From Homarus americanus (lineage: Eukaryota > Arthropoda > Malacostraca > Decapoda > Nephropidae): a stretch of DNA of 64,000 bases. This document shows, in pieces, positions 33,759 to 48,416 of this stretch. The first letter of the stretch is position 1. Each line of letters starts with the position of its first letter. Under the pieces are notes generated by a model. The model made no database searches, was not told the origin of the DNA, and saw only the letters and a list, made by a program, of their open reading frames with translations. The stretch lies in assembly GCF_018991925.1 (NCBI RefSeq), contig NW_024737068.1, positions 10,017,111 through 10,081,110 on the forward strand, in the 5' to 3' direction. The translations under genes were made by a program, and so were the position numbers.

Positions 33759-34984
33759 ACACTATCGTTCTACTCTTCCATCGCAAACAATACAGCTCAT
33801 GATTCAAGGAATAAATAAACAACTGAGCTTTTGTGTAAAAAAGAAAAAACAAGAAAAAGAAATAGAAAGTAAGCGACAGGTTATGTGTAGTGTGGGAGAA
33901 GAAGTTGGAAATAGAAACCTTGGTGATATAAATAACTAGATAATTAGAGAAATATTAAAAATCTTAGAGGCCGAACGAGGTGGTTAATTAATGTGTGACC
34001 TCATGACACTGTCCGCAGGTGCCTCTCTTTCAAGGTTTATCGGTCCGCTGTTGATTCCACTTTCTGCTTCGTCATGTTTTATCTTTAATTCTCGTATTTT
34101 ATTTCTGTTACTATATTTAAATTACTTCTTAATTTATTTTAATTCTCGTTTCTCTTCCGACTTTCACTCACGTATTATATTTTTTATTTGAATTTTAATT
34201 TATTTTCTCTTACCACGTCCGTTTTTCACTCGCATTCCTTCCTTAGTCAATCCAGGGCCTGTGTTCTTTCCTCGGCGGCTCTTCCTTGCTTAATGTTCCT
34301 CATGCTTCGTTGTAAGTTGTATAGATGTCTTGTTGAAAATGTTATGCTTGTGTTGCTGTGTGTGTTGTTCAGCTTTGATATACAATATTTGTCTGGTGTA
34401 GCTTCCATCAGTTTTATATTACGAGAGAATGGTACTGTAATGTCAGGCATCGTAGAATGCTCGTGTTTTTTATGGTACCCACTGATGTTACTGTGTGTGT
34501 TTGATAAGGTTAAGTAGCTTTTAGACACACTTCTATCAGTATCTAGGTTAACTCAACACATTTAGTTTCTTGCTATCCCATGAGAAATACGAAATATTTA
34601 CTTATGTTTTATATTTCTGAAGACAAATTTTTGATGTCCTTAAATCTCACATTTTAAACGTAACAGTGTTAGTGGTTAAGAAGGCAAATTATACGTTTTA
34701 TATTTCCTGTCAGTGAGCGTAATGTCAGATATTAAACAGCTTGACGTCACAGGTTAATTCGGCTGACCTAGGTAACCTCTCGCCCCCTTTAGGTTGTGTC
34801 AAATCAGTAGGTGTTGTGAGACGCGAGACCCACCAGCCGTGCATCGAGCTCTTTCTCGCTGCTTTAAAATCCGGCAGGGCTGGACATTACTTAAAGAGAA
34901 TGTAGCATAGCAGCATTCTCATCCTCCCATAGTCTGCAACTGTGCACGGTTGGCGAGGTATTGCAAGACTATCCATTTTTTTTG

Positions 34985-34986
<2 letters not shown>
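33759..34986. other. anonymous AT-rich sequence
   Basis: No gene recognised. Frames of 66-130 codons (33547, 33991, 34188) lack motifs and are rich in Phe/Ser/Leu as expected for AT-rich non-coding DNA. Confidence 0.45.
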
Positions 34987-35063
<77 letters not shown>

Positions 35064-35170
35064 GTAATAATAATAATAATAATTATAATAATAATAATAT
35101 TAATAATGATAATTAACGGATTATTGAAAAAGTTCTGCAGCCCGAAGGCTGAAAATATACATTGGACAAA
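34987..35170 (-). mobile_element. LINE E 3' tail with (GT)n(AAT)n
   Basis: (GT)n at 34987-35029 and (AAT)n at 35030-35106, followed by TAACGGATTATTGAAAAAG and GCCCGAAGGCTGAAAATATA. That is the reverse complement of the LINE E end (TATATTTTCAGCCnnCGGGC ... ATT repeat). Only the tail of about 65 bp plus its ATT tract is retained. Confidence 0.75.
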
Positions 35171-35301
35171 AAGGACTTATTCCATACAAAGACATGGGGT
35201 GGGTGGGTCGTTTAACAAATCTTTCAATACTGAAAGAAGAAGGAACATGAATTGAACATACAAATTATTATAGTTTACAGTTGATGGCCCGGGCTTGGGC
35301 T

Positions 35302-35500
35302 GGTCATTGAGACACCAGATGGTGTGGTGTTCACATGGTGCAGTAAATCGTCCTCGGGTGTTGATATGAAGGACCTCACGTGGTCATGGGGACACCGAAT
35401 GGTGTGGTGTTCACGTGGTGCAGTGACTCGTCCTCGGGTGTTCATATGAAGGACCTCACGTGGTCATGGGGACACCATGTGGTGTGAGGTGGTGTTACAA
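35302..35500. repeat. 80-bp tandem repeat, about 2.4 copies
   Basis: The blocks at 35302-35381, 35382-35461 and 35462-35500 share TGGTCATGGGGACACC and, in the complete ones, ATGAAGGACCTCACG, with few differences. Confidence 0.9.
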
Positions 35501-35814
35501 TACCTCACTCTCTCTGCTCGGTGATGTTGTGTTATCTCGTAGTCAGGTGCATAGCCGGCCCCCTGTTGTTCCCAGGGTGGACGGAGTAACACCGTCTGGT
35601 CAGAGGATGGTTCCCAGGGGTGCTTATCTCAGTGGTAGGTCACAGCTCTCGCTGGTACTGTCTAGTGCTGAATGCACTGGCTTAAACATTGTTTTCATCA
35701 CTGTTCAACACTGATCCAACTTTGGGGAGAGGGACTTCAGGAATGGGGCCGAATATGACCAAGAGGGGGCCGCTGCTCAGCAGGAGCAGCGCTTGAATAG
35801 GTCTTGACCCTATG

Positions 35815-35867
<53 letters not shown>

Positions 35868-36061
35868 AAATAATTATTCACAGTAAATTTTCCATATTGG
35901 ATTCCTAGTTTTTGTATGGGAGTTTATCTTTAATATCTAACTCCCCCCCAAAATATTTCCCATTAACTTTCCTATAATATCCACTCGTAGGGTTGCTGGT
36001 GTATCCAGGTTGGATGTGAGTAAGGCGCATGAACCCGACGGAATAAACCCTGGTGTAGTTG
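35501..36061. other. anonymous sequence with (GT)n
   Basis: A (GT)n microsatellite lies at about 35816-35863. No gene is recognised in the remainder; a plus-strand frame at 35460-35714 overlaps the tandem repeat and has no motif. Confidence 0.45.
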
Positions 36062-37397
36062 AGGGAGTGTGCTGAAATTCTAGTCCTAGTGACTGCTCGC
36101 CTCTTTTGCCTTTGCCTCAAAACCCAAACATTTCCTTCTTCATCCCTCTCTAAGATTTTGGAAACTATCTTAAACTCTCATTTTCTCTGCCACCATGAAT
36201 GCTTTTCTCTTTTGTCTCCCACCAATCACACTTCAGGATGCAATCATTCTGCAATTTCTAAAATAGATATGCTAGGTCTCACCGTTTCCTCTAATAGGTC
36301 ATGGAAGCCACACATCCACAACATTGCTGAAGCTGTCTCCCGAAAGCTGGGAATGCTGTACAGATGCCGTAGATACTTCACTCCTGAGCAGTTATTTCAA
36401 GTTTATAAGGGATTCGTTCGTCCTAACTTGGAGTACTGCTCTCATATGCTCTCATATCTGGGGTGGCTCTTCTTTTGTCCAACTTTTAGATAGGGTGGAA
36501 TCAAAGGCATATCGTCTTATTGACTCTCCTTTACTTGATAATCTTTCTTTCTTTCTCTTCGCTGCAATGTTGCTTCACTCTCTCTCTTTTACAGGTACTT
36601 TAACGGGCAATGTTCGGTGGATTTGGCATCCTGTGTACTGCCGGCAAGGCCGTGGGCTCGTAACACTCGTCTTGCCAGCAGTGCCCACCGTTTCTTTGTG
36701 GATGTCGGCCACACTAGAATAACCTGTCATCGTACAGCCTTCTTTCCTCATACAGCCAAACTGTGGAATGCTCTGCCTTCTTCTGTGTTTCCATACTCAT
36801 ACAATCTGTCTCACTTTAAAGGGTGGTCTTTCAGTGTAAGGGTTATAATGAGCGGGATGGTTGTCTCTCCTGTGTGGCAAGACATCGCCCACCAACGCCG
36901 TCGCCAAGTGAGGAAGCTGCCCTGGACCTTCCCCCTGAGAGCGGATCACCAGGTTACCAGAACATTCTAACATGCTGGTTAGGAGAAAGATTCATTTGCA
37001 GCAGTAGGAAATACCTGTACTTTGTTGTATTGATTGTTTTGTTTCAAGTAATTGTTTGACTCCGGTGCTGTTTATTTAATATTTGTGTGAGTGGTGTTAG
37101 AGTTAAATTATGGTGATTATTTTCGTAGTAAAGAGATGTCAATCTCTAACGGTTGTTTGTTACCCCTTGGAAACCCATGATTCTTGACTTTCATCTTCAT
37201 AAGATCCTGATTAGGCTGGCAAGGGATTTATATCCCAAAGGCCAGGCCCTTACATCCGGCATCTTCGTGGTGTAGATTAATATAATCTTTTTTTTTTATA
37301 TTTTTAATTTCTTTTTACTCTATTTTTTCGCCCCATAGGCCCCGTTGTGGGTCGATGACCTGTGCCCGGGTGGGCTATTTCCCGTAAAAACAAAACA
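36062..37397 (+). pseudogene. Jockey-like element (family D), internally deleted, with 3' UTR
   Basis: It starts with decayed RT (SLSKILETILNSHFLCHHEC). It then jumps over the SKAFDRVWHK-YADD core to DMLGLTVSSNRSWKPHIHNI and YFTPEQLFQVYKGFVRPNLE. The C-terminal part RNTRLASSAHRFFVDVGHTR and LWNALPSSVFPYSYNLSHFK is present in another frame. The 3' UTR, ending CGGGTGGGCTATTTCCCG and an A/C-rich tail at about 37397, recurs in reverse at 45.31 kb. The core deletion means no RT activity. Confidence 0.8.
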
Positions 37398-37745
37398 AAA
37401 CTCTTCGGCTAATATTAATGTCACCTACATCTTTACTCCCGCGAGTTTATACTTAACTCTGCAATGACACACCCTACCCACACACTTATATCTATGCACT
37501 CTCACACACTCACACCTAACCCATCCATGGATACCGTCACACATCCACCAACACTCATGCACGCCCGCACACGCTCACTCACAACCACATACATCCACCC
37601 ACACACCGCCACCCAGACACTTCCTCTTCCCTATCTTCTCCCCATCTGGATTTATCAACATTTTCCCACCAACAGTACAGTGCAAAGATTGAAGATCAAC
37701 CCACAAGTGATAAACAAAAAAGACAATTTCATCTCGAAAGAAAGA
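37398..37745. other. CA-rich unique sequence
   Basis: A loosely repetitive ACACAC/CATCCA-rich stretch (37460-37620), then unique DNA up to the LINE A start. No gene recognised. Confidence 0.5.
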
Positions 37746-40737
37746 AACAACTGCTAGGGGAACATATGGGCACGGGGGTGGAGGAGACTTCAGTGGGAGC
37801 GGGTAAAAAAAGGTGAAAGATTACAAGGAAATAGTGTTAGGAATGATGACAAAACTAATTAGACAGGGAGCTTAAACCTAAACGCGGTAAAGGGAGGACT
37901 CAGAACACAACTAACCTAAATGCCTACTATGCGAACAGTAGAAGTATGAGAAACAAAATGGATGATATTAGGGCCTTGGTATGTACCGAAAAAATCGATA
38001 TAATAACATTCACTGAAACATGGATCAACCTAGACTCACGTGAGTTACCGGTTGAATACCAAATTGCGGGCTACAAATTGTTCCATACCGACAGGCAGAC
38101 CAGGAAAGGAGGCGGAGTAGCAATCTATGTCACTGATAATCTGAAGTGTGAAATAAATAAGGAAATAAAAACTGAGCAGAATACAGAAACAATTTGGATA
38201 GAATTAATCGACGATGGGGAAAAATTAATCACAGGAGTAATATATAGACCCCCAATCTTGATAGGGTCAATGAGAGACTTATCTGGGATGAAATGCACAG
38301 GGCTTCCATACACAACAAAGTCTGTATAGTAGGTGACTTTAACCTTGGCCAAATAGATTGGACTGACCTTACGGGTAACTCAGAATCAGAGGATTTTCTC
38401 GAAATGATCCAAGACTGTTTCCTAAGTCAACATATAACCGAACCCACCCGGGGTAATAATATACTCGATTTAGTTCAGTGGAACAGAGAAAACCTCATTA
38501 GCAATGTTGAGGTAGGGAACGAACTTGCAAACAGCTATCACAAAGAAATTCGATTCCAGTTAGATTTTCAGGGCAAACGTAAGGAAAATTCCACTAAAGT
38601 ACCAGATTTCAGACGGGCAAACTTTGACAGTTTAAAGAGGAAGCTGAGAGAGGGGGTGTCGCGCTTGGGTATGAACCTGACAGATGACACATACCTGATA
38701 ACGAGATCTGAGATTGCCGAGTTCCACGACAATTTAAATAATGAGTTACTTAATGCACAAAGGCAGAACATACCATACAAAAAACTCAGATCAGACAACA
38801 ATGACCCAAGATGGATAAATAATTATTTATAGAACATTATTGGCCAAAGGAAGGCTATAGGTAGAAGGATAAATCGTGGCGAAATTTACCTCCGGGATTA
38901 TTGTAAGGTATTGGCGAGTAGGGTCAAAACCGAGATAAGGAAAGCCAAGAGGAATAATGAGGTAAGGATAGCAAGGGAGGCGAAGACAAACCCCAAAGGA
39001 TTCTACCAAATGTATCAAACTAAAACACGAGAAAAGATTGGACCAATATGGTTAGATACGGGCGAGCTCACTGATAACAACGGGGAAATGAGCAATAATT
39101 TGAATAAATACTTTTCAACAGTTTTCACCACCGAAAATTTAAACATGATACCCGAGGCACCGACTCTATTCAGAGATAGTGAAGAAAACAAATTTAGCGA
39201 GATAGTAGTGACTAGTAACGATGTTAGTAAGCAAATAGACAAACTACAGCCTAGTAAGTCACCTGGTCCCGATAAGATATTCCCAGAGTATTAAAGGAAT
39301 GTAAGGAAGAGCTTAGTATGCCCTTAGCAAAGTTGTTTAACATGTCCTTAAAAACAGGTGTAGTACCAGAATCCTGGAGGATAGTGAATGTAATACCAAT
39401 TTTCAAGAAGGGGGATAGATCACTATCCTCTAACTACCGCCCAATCAGTCTAACATCAATAGTAGGCAAATTACTGGAAGCAATCATTTCAAACTCTATT
39501 CAAAATCACCTGGAGAAGCACCAATTGATCAATGATTCCCAGCATGGCTTTACAAGCGGGCGTTCATGTCTAATTAATCTATTAACATTCTTTTCATCAG
39601 TTTTAGAATCGGTGGACGATGGGCTCAATTATGATGTGGTATATCTCGACTTTAGCAAAGCCTTCGACAGAGTCCCACACGAAAGACTAATTTGAAAGGT
39701 AGAAGCGCATGGCATCAAAGGTAATATCCTTAAATGGATTAGGACGTGGTTACAGGACAGGACACAGTGAGTGAGCATTAACGGCACTAAATCCCATTGG
39801 AGCACCGTCAGTAGTGGAGTTCCCCAAGGCTCAGTACTGGGACCATTATTATTTATTATACAGTATACATAAGCGACATAGATATCGGCATAGACAGCAA
39901 CATAAGTAAATTTGCTGATGACACTAAAATGGGACGTGTAATTAAATCTGACGAGGACTCAACAAAACTACAGGTTGATCTAAAAAAATTTTCGAATGGT
40001 CTGAAAAATGGCAGATGAAATTCAGCGTGGACAAATGTAAAGTACTCAGTATAGGAGATGTAAACATGGAAGCCAGTTACCAGATGAACAACGATGCCAT
40101 GGAGAAATCCGACTGCGAGAGAGATTTAGGAGTAATGATAAGTAGTAACCTTAAGCCAAGTAAACAATGTGTTTTTGCTCGTAACTTGGGTTCATACAAA
40201 GGAGTGTTAGTTACAAGACTTTCGAGGTCATCCTGGTTCAGTTCTGGTCGCCGTATTACAGAATGGATATAGAATCCTTGGAAGGAATTCAGAGGAGAAT
40301 GACAAGACTAATCCCGGGCATTAGGAACCTTGAGTATAGAGACAGGTTAAAGCATCTTAATTTGCACTCCTTCGAGAGATAGAGCGAGGAGCGACCTGAT
40401 AGAGGTGTATAAATGGAAGTCGGGGCTAAACAAAGGGGACATTACAAATGTACTCAAACCATCCAACCAGTAGCGAACTCGTAACAATGGTTTTAAATTA
40501 GACAAATTTAGATTTAGGGGCGAAATAGGTAAACACTGGTTTGGAAACAGAGTAGTGGATGAATGGAACAGGTTACTAAATATCATCATTAAATCGAATA
40601 CGCTGGATAGCTTCAAACATAGGTTGGATGCTTATATGAGCAATAGGTGTAGGTTGTAAGCGGGACTGCCCAGTATGGGCCAATAGGCCCGCTGCAGTTT
40701 CCACCATTCTTATGTTCTTACCTGTATGTTCTTATCC
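37746..40737 (+). mobile_element. LINE A (CR1/L2-like), near full length
   Basis: About 3.0 kb, starting at the same point as the 19127 copy (AACTGCTAGG at 37749). Endonuclease: SRSMRNKMDD, TFTETWINL, GGGVAIYVTDNL, VGDFNLGQIDW, and ANSYHKEI where catalytic SDH has become SYH. RT: PIFKKGDRSLSSNYRPISL, HGFTSGRSCLINLL, DFSKAFDRVPHERL then a stop, [15 protein letters not shown] and KFADDTKMG (FADD catalytic box retained). The tail has the GGGCCAATAGGCCC hairpin. A small deletion near 38262 shifts the frame, and stops at 38831, 39291 and 39690 inactivate it. Confidence 0.9.
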
Positions 40738-41879
40738 TCAAGAGAATTTCAACATTCTGTTTTCTAACCATCAAGAGCATCTAATACACGAAGATAAATT
40801 CATTGTAAAATGCTTCCATCGAACAAATTAGCAGCGAAGAATATTGTTTCAGACCTTGTGGTTAATTAGTTTTAAGAGGAAAGGAACGTGAGGTTGCGTG
40901 GTCTTCATTCATGTGATACGTCACACGTCACTAGCTTCATTACACTACTAAAGAGTTTAATATGTAAATAAATCTGCTTCTTACCATTTGCTTATTGCTG
41001 CTGCTCAACGTCCGCTTGCAGCTCGTGAAATTTTTTTGAATAAGAATATAAGAAACGTGGGTCTTACTTCAGGCACCTCATACCTGTGCTGGCTATGAAC
41101 ACTCAATGATGACTCACCAAGACACATCATCTATAATGACAAACTTGAAGTTCCTGATATTAGATAAACAAAGGGATAAAGAGAATGACTGAAGCAGTGA
41201 AAAGGGGGATAAAGAGATAGGTAGAATACCTTAGAAAAGAAGCTTGAGTGTTTTACTGGGAATGTATTTTTTTAACTACACACTCCTAGACTGACAACTG
41301 TCCTACGCCTTATTTCCACTAAAGCATTGTAGTGAGTGCGTTCCCAAACACGAGTTTATTAACCTAAGTGTGTTAATATTTAGAGGAAAAATGTGTTTTC
41401 AGTATGAGGCTGAATGCGCTATTAGCTTAAGAAAGTTGTGTGTCGGTGAGTGTGCTGGCAACATGAAGGAGATGCGTAGGAGAGTGTGTTGGCAGTATGA
41501 GGGTGGTGCGTGGTGTGTTGCCAACACGCAGGAAGAGCGTGAGGGTGTGTATTGGCAGCATAAGGTATGATCGTATACTAGGTGTGTTGGCGGCTAGAGG
41601 GATATATGTAGACAGGAAGGAGTGTGTTGGCAGCTGGAAGATGGGTATGTGTGTGTTGGCAAATTAGTGTATGTTTGTTGGTAGCATAAGAGAGGTTCGT
41701 GGCAGTGTGTGTGTTGGTTGGTACAGCTGAGGGAGGGAAAGGCGGTGAGCTCCTGCCCGGTTATGTGCAGTGCAGTTTCCCTGCCTCAGGTTATGACGGC
41801 AATGGATAACTGTGAAGCCACAGTGGGTCAAGTGATGATGTAGTGAGGCTGTTCCTGATGTACTGAAGCTGTACCAGGG
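40738..41879. other. anonymous sequence
   Basis: No gene recognised. Around 41430-41720 GTGTGTTGGCAGCAT-like motifs recur irregularly, perhaps a decayed minisatellite. Confidence 0.45.
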
Positions 41880-42985
41880 TGTAGTGAGGTTACAGCTAGT
41901 GAGGTGACGGCTAGTGAGGTATTAGCTAGGGTGGTGACTGCTAGTGAGGTGATAGCTAGGGTGGTGATAGTTAATGGGGTGATAGTGAGGTGACGGCTAG
42001 TGAGGTGACAGCTAAGGTTGGTGACAGCAAGTGAGGTGATAGCTAGGGTGGTGACAGCTAGTAAGATGATAGTGAGGTGACAGCTAGTGAGGTGACGCCC
42101 AGGGTGGGGACAACTAGTGAGGTGACAGCTAGGGTGGTGACAGATAGTGAGGTGACATCCAGGGTGGTGAGAGCTAGTGAGGTGAGAGTTGTTGAGGTGA
42201 CAGCTAGTGAGGTGACTGCTAGTGAGGCGACAGTTAGTGAGGTGACAGCTAGGGTGGTGACAGATAGTGAGGTGACATCCAGGGTGGTGAGAGCTAGTGA
42301 GGTGAGAGTTGTTGAGGTGACAGCTAGTGAGGTGACTGCTAGTGAGGCGACAGTTATTGAGGTGACAGCTAGTGAGATAACAGCTAGGCTGGTGACAGCT
42401 AGTGAGGTGAGAGCTAGTGAATGTAACAGCAAATGAGGTGACAGCTAGTGAGGCGACAGTTAGCTGTCACCTCACTCGCTATCACCACCCTAGCTAGTGA
42501 CAGCTAGTGAAGTGACAGCTGGTGAGATGACAGCTATTTAAGGTGACATCTAGTGAGGCGACAACTAGTGAGGTGACAGCTAGTGAGGTGACAGTTAAAG
42601 AGGTGACAGCTAGTGAGTTAACAGCTAGTGAGTCGACAGCTAGTGAGGTGACAGATAGCGAGGCGGTAGCTAGTGAAGTGACAGGTAGTAAGGCGAAAGC
42701 TAGTGAAGTGACAGGTAGTGAGGTAACAGCTAATGAGGTGACAAATGGTGAAGTGACAGCTAGAGAGGTGACAGCTAATGAAGTGACATCTAGAGAGGTG
42801 ACAGCTAGTGAGGTGACAACTAGTAAGGTGACAGCTAGGGTGGTGACAGGTAGTGGGGTGACAGCTAGAGGGGAGATAGTTAGTGAGGTGACAGCTAATG
42901 AGGCGACAGTTAGTGAGGTGACAGCTAGTGAGGTGACAGCTAGCGAGGCGACAGTTAGTGAGGCGACAGCTAGTGAGGCGAAAGG
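41880..42985. repeat. 15-bp minisatellite, about 70 copies
   Basis: Unit GACAGCTAGTGAGGT (15 bp, reading VTASE in one frame). Because 15 is a multiple of 3 the frames stay open (119 and 172 codons), but they are low-complexity artefacts. A perfect 120-bp higher-order block (8 units) is duplicated at 42121-42240 and 42241-42360. A patch at about 42461-42498 is inverted. Confidence 0.95.
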
Positions 42986-43595
42986 ACTAAATTATACAAT
43001 GCCTATCACATCTATTACCCCTTTCTGCACTTTACTCCCACTTCTTTTCAGTTTGGTTTGAACATAGTTCAAAACTGGAAACAATTAAGTATCATTCGAA
43101 TCAGTTTTATAAAAAGGAATATCATTGAAACAATAATCGAGACACGCTTCATAACAGACAATGTGTGTCTGTACAGACATTTTATATAAATATGTAAGTC
43201 AATAGCGCACATATTAATAACAATGACAACATTCAAATATACCTGTATACAGGGTAACTCTCGAAAACAGAATGCCGAACTGCTCGAAGACTGTTTGAGA
43301 GCTTTGTGGGCTCGAATACTGTAAGACACCCATAGTCATAGCTACAACGGTTGACACTGTATTTTGGTGATTTGTCGGTGTAATATCTACATGTTTATTT
43401 CAGTAATCTGAGGGAATGTTGATTAATAATGAGACGGTCTCAAAGGTTATGACGCTGTGGTATAATGCAAAATATTGTCTATATATTATGAATTTCCGTG
43501 GGAGTAAAGTGCATAAAAGGGTATTCTGTCGAGCATCAGCTAACATCAGTATTATAATTAGACGTTAGATATATAATAAACGCATATTATTCAAC
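42986..43595. other. anonymous sequence
   Basis: AT-rich DNA between two minisatellites. A minus-strand frame of 86 codons at 43069-43329 has no motif. Confidence 0.45.
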
Positions 43596-43599
43596 TGTG

Positions 43600-44645
43600 C
43601 CTGGTGGTGTGGTGAATGTTGGAATAGTGTGGTGGTGAATGTTGGAATAGTGTGGTGGTGAATGTTGGAATACTGTGGTGCTGAAAGTTGGAGAAGTTTG
43701 GTGAATGTTGGAATAGTGTGGTGAATGTTGGAGTAGTGTGGTGAATGTTGGAGTAGTGTGGTGGTGAATGCTGTAGACGTGGAATAGAGTGGTGAATGTT
43801 GGAATAGAGTGGTGAATGTTGGAGTAGTGTGGTGAATGTTGGAGTAGTGTGGCGGTGAATGTTGGAGTTGTGTGGTGGTGAATGCTGGAGAAGTGTGGTG
43901 AATGCTGGAACAGTGTGGTGAATGTTGGAATAGTGTGATGAATGTTGGAGTAGTGTGGTGGTGAATGTTGGAGTAGTGTGGTGGTGAATGTTGGAGTAGT
44001 GTGGTGGTGAATGTTGGAGTAGTGTGGTGGTGAATGTTGGAATAGTATGGTGAATGCTGGAGTAGTTTGGTGAATGTTGGAGAAGTGTGGTGAATGTTGG
44101 AGTAGTTGGGTGAATGTTAGAGAAGTGTGGTGAATGTTGAAGTAGCATGATGAATGTTGGAGCAGTGTGGTGAATGTTGGAGTAGTGTGGTGAATGTTGA
44201 AGCAGTGTGGTGAATGTTGGAGTAGTGTGGTGAATGTTGGAGTAGTGTGGTGAATGTTGGAGTAGTGTGGTGAATGTTGTAGTGTGGTGAATGTTGGAGC
44301 AGTGTGGTGAATGTTGGAGTAGTGTGGTGAATGTTGAAGCAGTGTGGTGAATGTTGTGTGGTGAATGTTGGAGTAGTGTGGTGAATGTTGTACTGTAGTA
44401 GCGTGGAGAAGTTTAGTGAATGTTGGAGAAGTTTGGTGAATGTTGGAGAAGTGTGGTTAATGTTGGAGTAGTGTGGTGGTGAATGTTGGAGTAGTGTGTG
44501 GAATGTTGGAGTAGTGTGAGCAATGTTGGAGCAATGTGGTGAAAGTTGAAGTAGTACGGTGAATGTTGGAGTAGCTTGGTGATTATTGGAGTAGCCTGGT
44601 AAAGGTTGGAGTAAATTGGTGAATGTTGGAATAGTGATGAATGTT
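43600..44645. repeat. 20-bp minisatellite, about 50 copies
   Basis: Unit GTGGTGAATGTTGGAGTAGT (20 bp), with a 23-bp variant that has an extra GGT. The minus-strand 185-codon frame (TPTFTTLLQHSPHYSNIHH type) is an artefact. Confidence 0.95.
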
Positions 44646-44689
44646 AATTAAATCTGATGGAGGTACAGTGTAAGTGTACAGGTTATTAG

Positions 44690-45308
44690 TGTGGTGAGTG
44701 AGAGTAGTGTGTTAGTGTTGTGAGTGAGAGAGTAGTGTGCTAGTGTGGTGAGTGAGAGAGTAGTGTGTTAGTGTTGTGAGTGAGAGAGTAGCGTGTTAGT
44801 GTGGTGAGTGAGAGAGTAGTGTGTTAGTGTTGTGAGTGAGAGAGTAGTGTGTTAGTGTTGTGAGTGAGAGAGTAGTGTGTTAGTGTTGTGAGTGAGAGAG
44901 TAGTGTGCTAGTGTGGTGAGTGAGAGAGTAGTGTGTGTGGTGAGTGAGAGGTGGTGTGGTGGTGTGGTGGTGAGAGAGGTGGTGTGTTGGTGTTGTGAGG
45001 TGGGATTGTAGTGTTTTAGTGTGGCGTGGAGAGTGATGTTGGTGTGGTGAGTGAAAGAGTAGTGTGTTGGTGTGGTGAGTAGAGAGTGGTGTGTTAGTGT
45101 GGTGAGTGAGGCGTAGTGTGTTAGTGTGGTGAGTGAGAGAGGTGGTGTGTTAGTGTGGTGAGTGAGAGAGTAGTGTGTTAGTGTGGTGAGTGAGAGAGTA
45201 GTGTGTTAGTGTGGTGAGTGAGAGAGTAGTGTGTTCGTGTGGTGAGTGAGAGAGTAGTGTGGTGAGTGAGAGTGTAGTGTGTTAGTGTGGTGAGTGAGAG
45301 AGAAGTAT
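44690..45308. repeat. 28-bp minisatellite, about 21 copies
   Basis: Unit GTGTTAGTGTGGTGAGTGAG plus AGAGTAGT (28 bp), alternating GTGTGG and GTGTTG forms. Confidence 0.94.
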
Positions 45309-45545
45309 GATTTTTTTTTTGCGGGATTAGCCCACCCGGGCACAGGTCACTGACCTACATCAGGGCCTGGGGGGAGAAAACGTAATAATAATAATACTAA
45401 TTAATATTAAATACAATTTATAATACAAAATACAAAATTAAAAATAAAATAATAATGATAACAATAATAATAACAACAAAACTAATAATAATAATAATAA
45501 TGATAACAATAAAGAACCAAAAAGAAATGAAAAAATGAAAAAATC
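45309..45545 (-). mobile_element. Jockey-like (family D) 3' UTR fragment with poly(A)
   Basis: On the minus strand: AGGTCAGTGACCTGTGCCCG, GGTGGGCTAATCCCGC and an A run (45309-45320). This matches the 3' UTR of the family D copy at 37325-37397. An AT-rich body of AATAAT type occupies 45375-45545. No coding sequence. Confidence 0.65.
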
Positions 45546-45753
45546 AATAGTGAGAAACAGTATATGTATGTTGTGTTGTCAAAGTAAGAGAAACAATTGA
45601 GAACTTGAAATTGTGTGTGAATGAGGCAGAAATTCAGATCAGCAACCTGGGACTTGGTCACAATTTTCGTGATGCCATATAGCAGCAGGGTCTACCATTA
45701 GACAACACATTATGCTTCCAATATCTTCCCAGGCAGTAATAATTTCATATTAA

Positions 45754-45829
45754 TTTTTGACACCATACATCATATTCATCCTTATTACTTGTAGATTAAG
45801 AAAAACTATGGTGTCATTTTTCTGAACGA
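45754..45829. repeat. left terminal inverted repeat of the TTAA element
   Basis: Begins TTTTTGACACCATACA and ends ATGGTGTCATTTTTCTG. The two ends of this single TIR are themselves inverted copies of TGACACCAT, so each TIR can fold into a hairpin of about 10 bp. Confidence 0.85.
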
Positions 45830-46310
45830 TTTATTATAAATTGTATGCCATCAAAGAAATTTTATCAAAGAGCGGCGTAATCAACCACAAACGTATTACC
45901 ATTAAGTCCTAAGTAACTTAAAACATGACTAATAACATATGGAAATGTAGTATTATATGATCACAATTTAACTTAATATACTGTATACTGAATGCTGGTA
46001 TAATATATTAAGTGTGTTACAAACATGGCTACTCATATATTATATGCTCTCCTGTCTCTGGAAAGAAGATAATGCACTAACTAGAAATGGTTGCTTAAGA
46101 CAAATACTAAAATTAAACATATACACTGTACATAATACCATTATCCGAAAAGCTTAGAACATCCATTTTATATTTATTATTAGTTTATATTATTATATTA
46201 CATGATATGTATACGTCACTAGCTATTATTTACGACATTGCTTCAATCCTCGTCATCAGACTCTTCTGTGTAAATTCCTTCACCTTGTTTAGTCATTTCT
46301 CATCATCTGC

Positions 46311-48165
<1,855 letters not shown>

Positions 48166-48335
48166 GGTGCTTTGCTCTTTTGTAATCTTTATGATATTGA
48201 TATTTTATGTAATGAACTTAATTTGAAAACCCACATGTAGTATTTGATCTTTTTTCACCTTAAACACTCAGTGCGTCATGCCCCTCGAACGATTTTTTTT
48301 CCTAGCTTACTTCTCTAGACAAATACGACCTTAAA

Positions 48336-48412
48336 TCCCACCAGAAAAATGACACCATGTATTTTCTTAATCTACAAGTTCCAAGGTTTAAAATGTTGTA
48401 TGGTGTCAAAAA
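48336..48412. repeat. right terminal inverted repeat of the TTAA element
   Basis: Mirror of the left repeat: CAGAAAAATGACACCAT, then TTTTCTTAATCTACAAGT, then TGTATGGTGTCAAAAA, followed by TTAA. Confidence 0.85.
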
Positions 48413-48416
48413 TTAA

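Noticed and set aside
42543..43061. 172-codon VTASE-repeat protein
   Set aside because: 15-bp unit keeps the frame open by arithmetic; no signal peptide, unique N terminus or promoter.
43591..44148. Minus-strand 185-codon Thr/His/Asn-rich frame
   Set aside because: Product of the 20-bp minisatellite.
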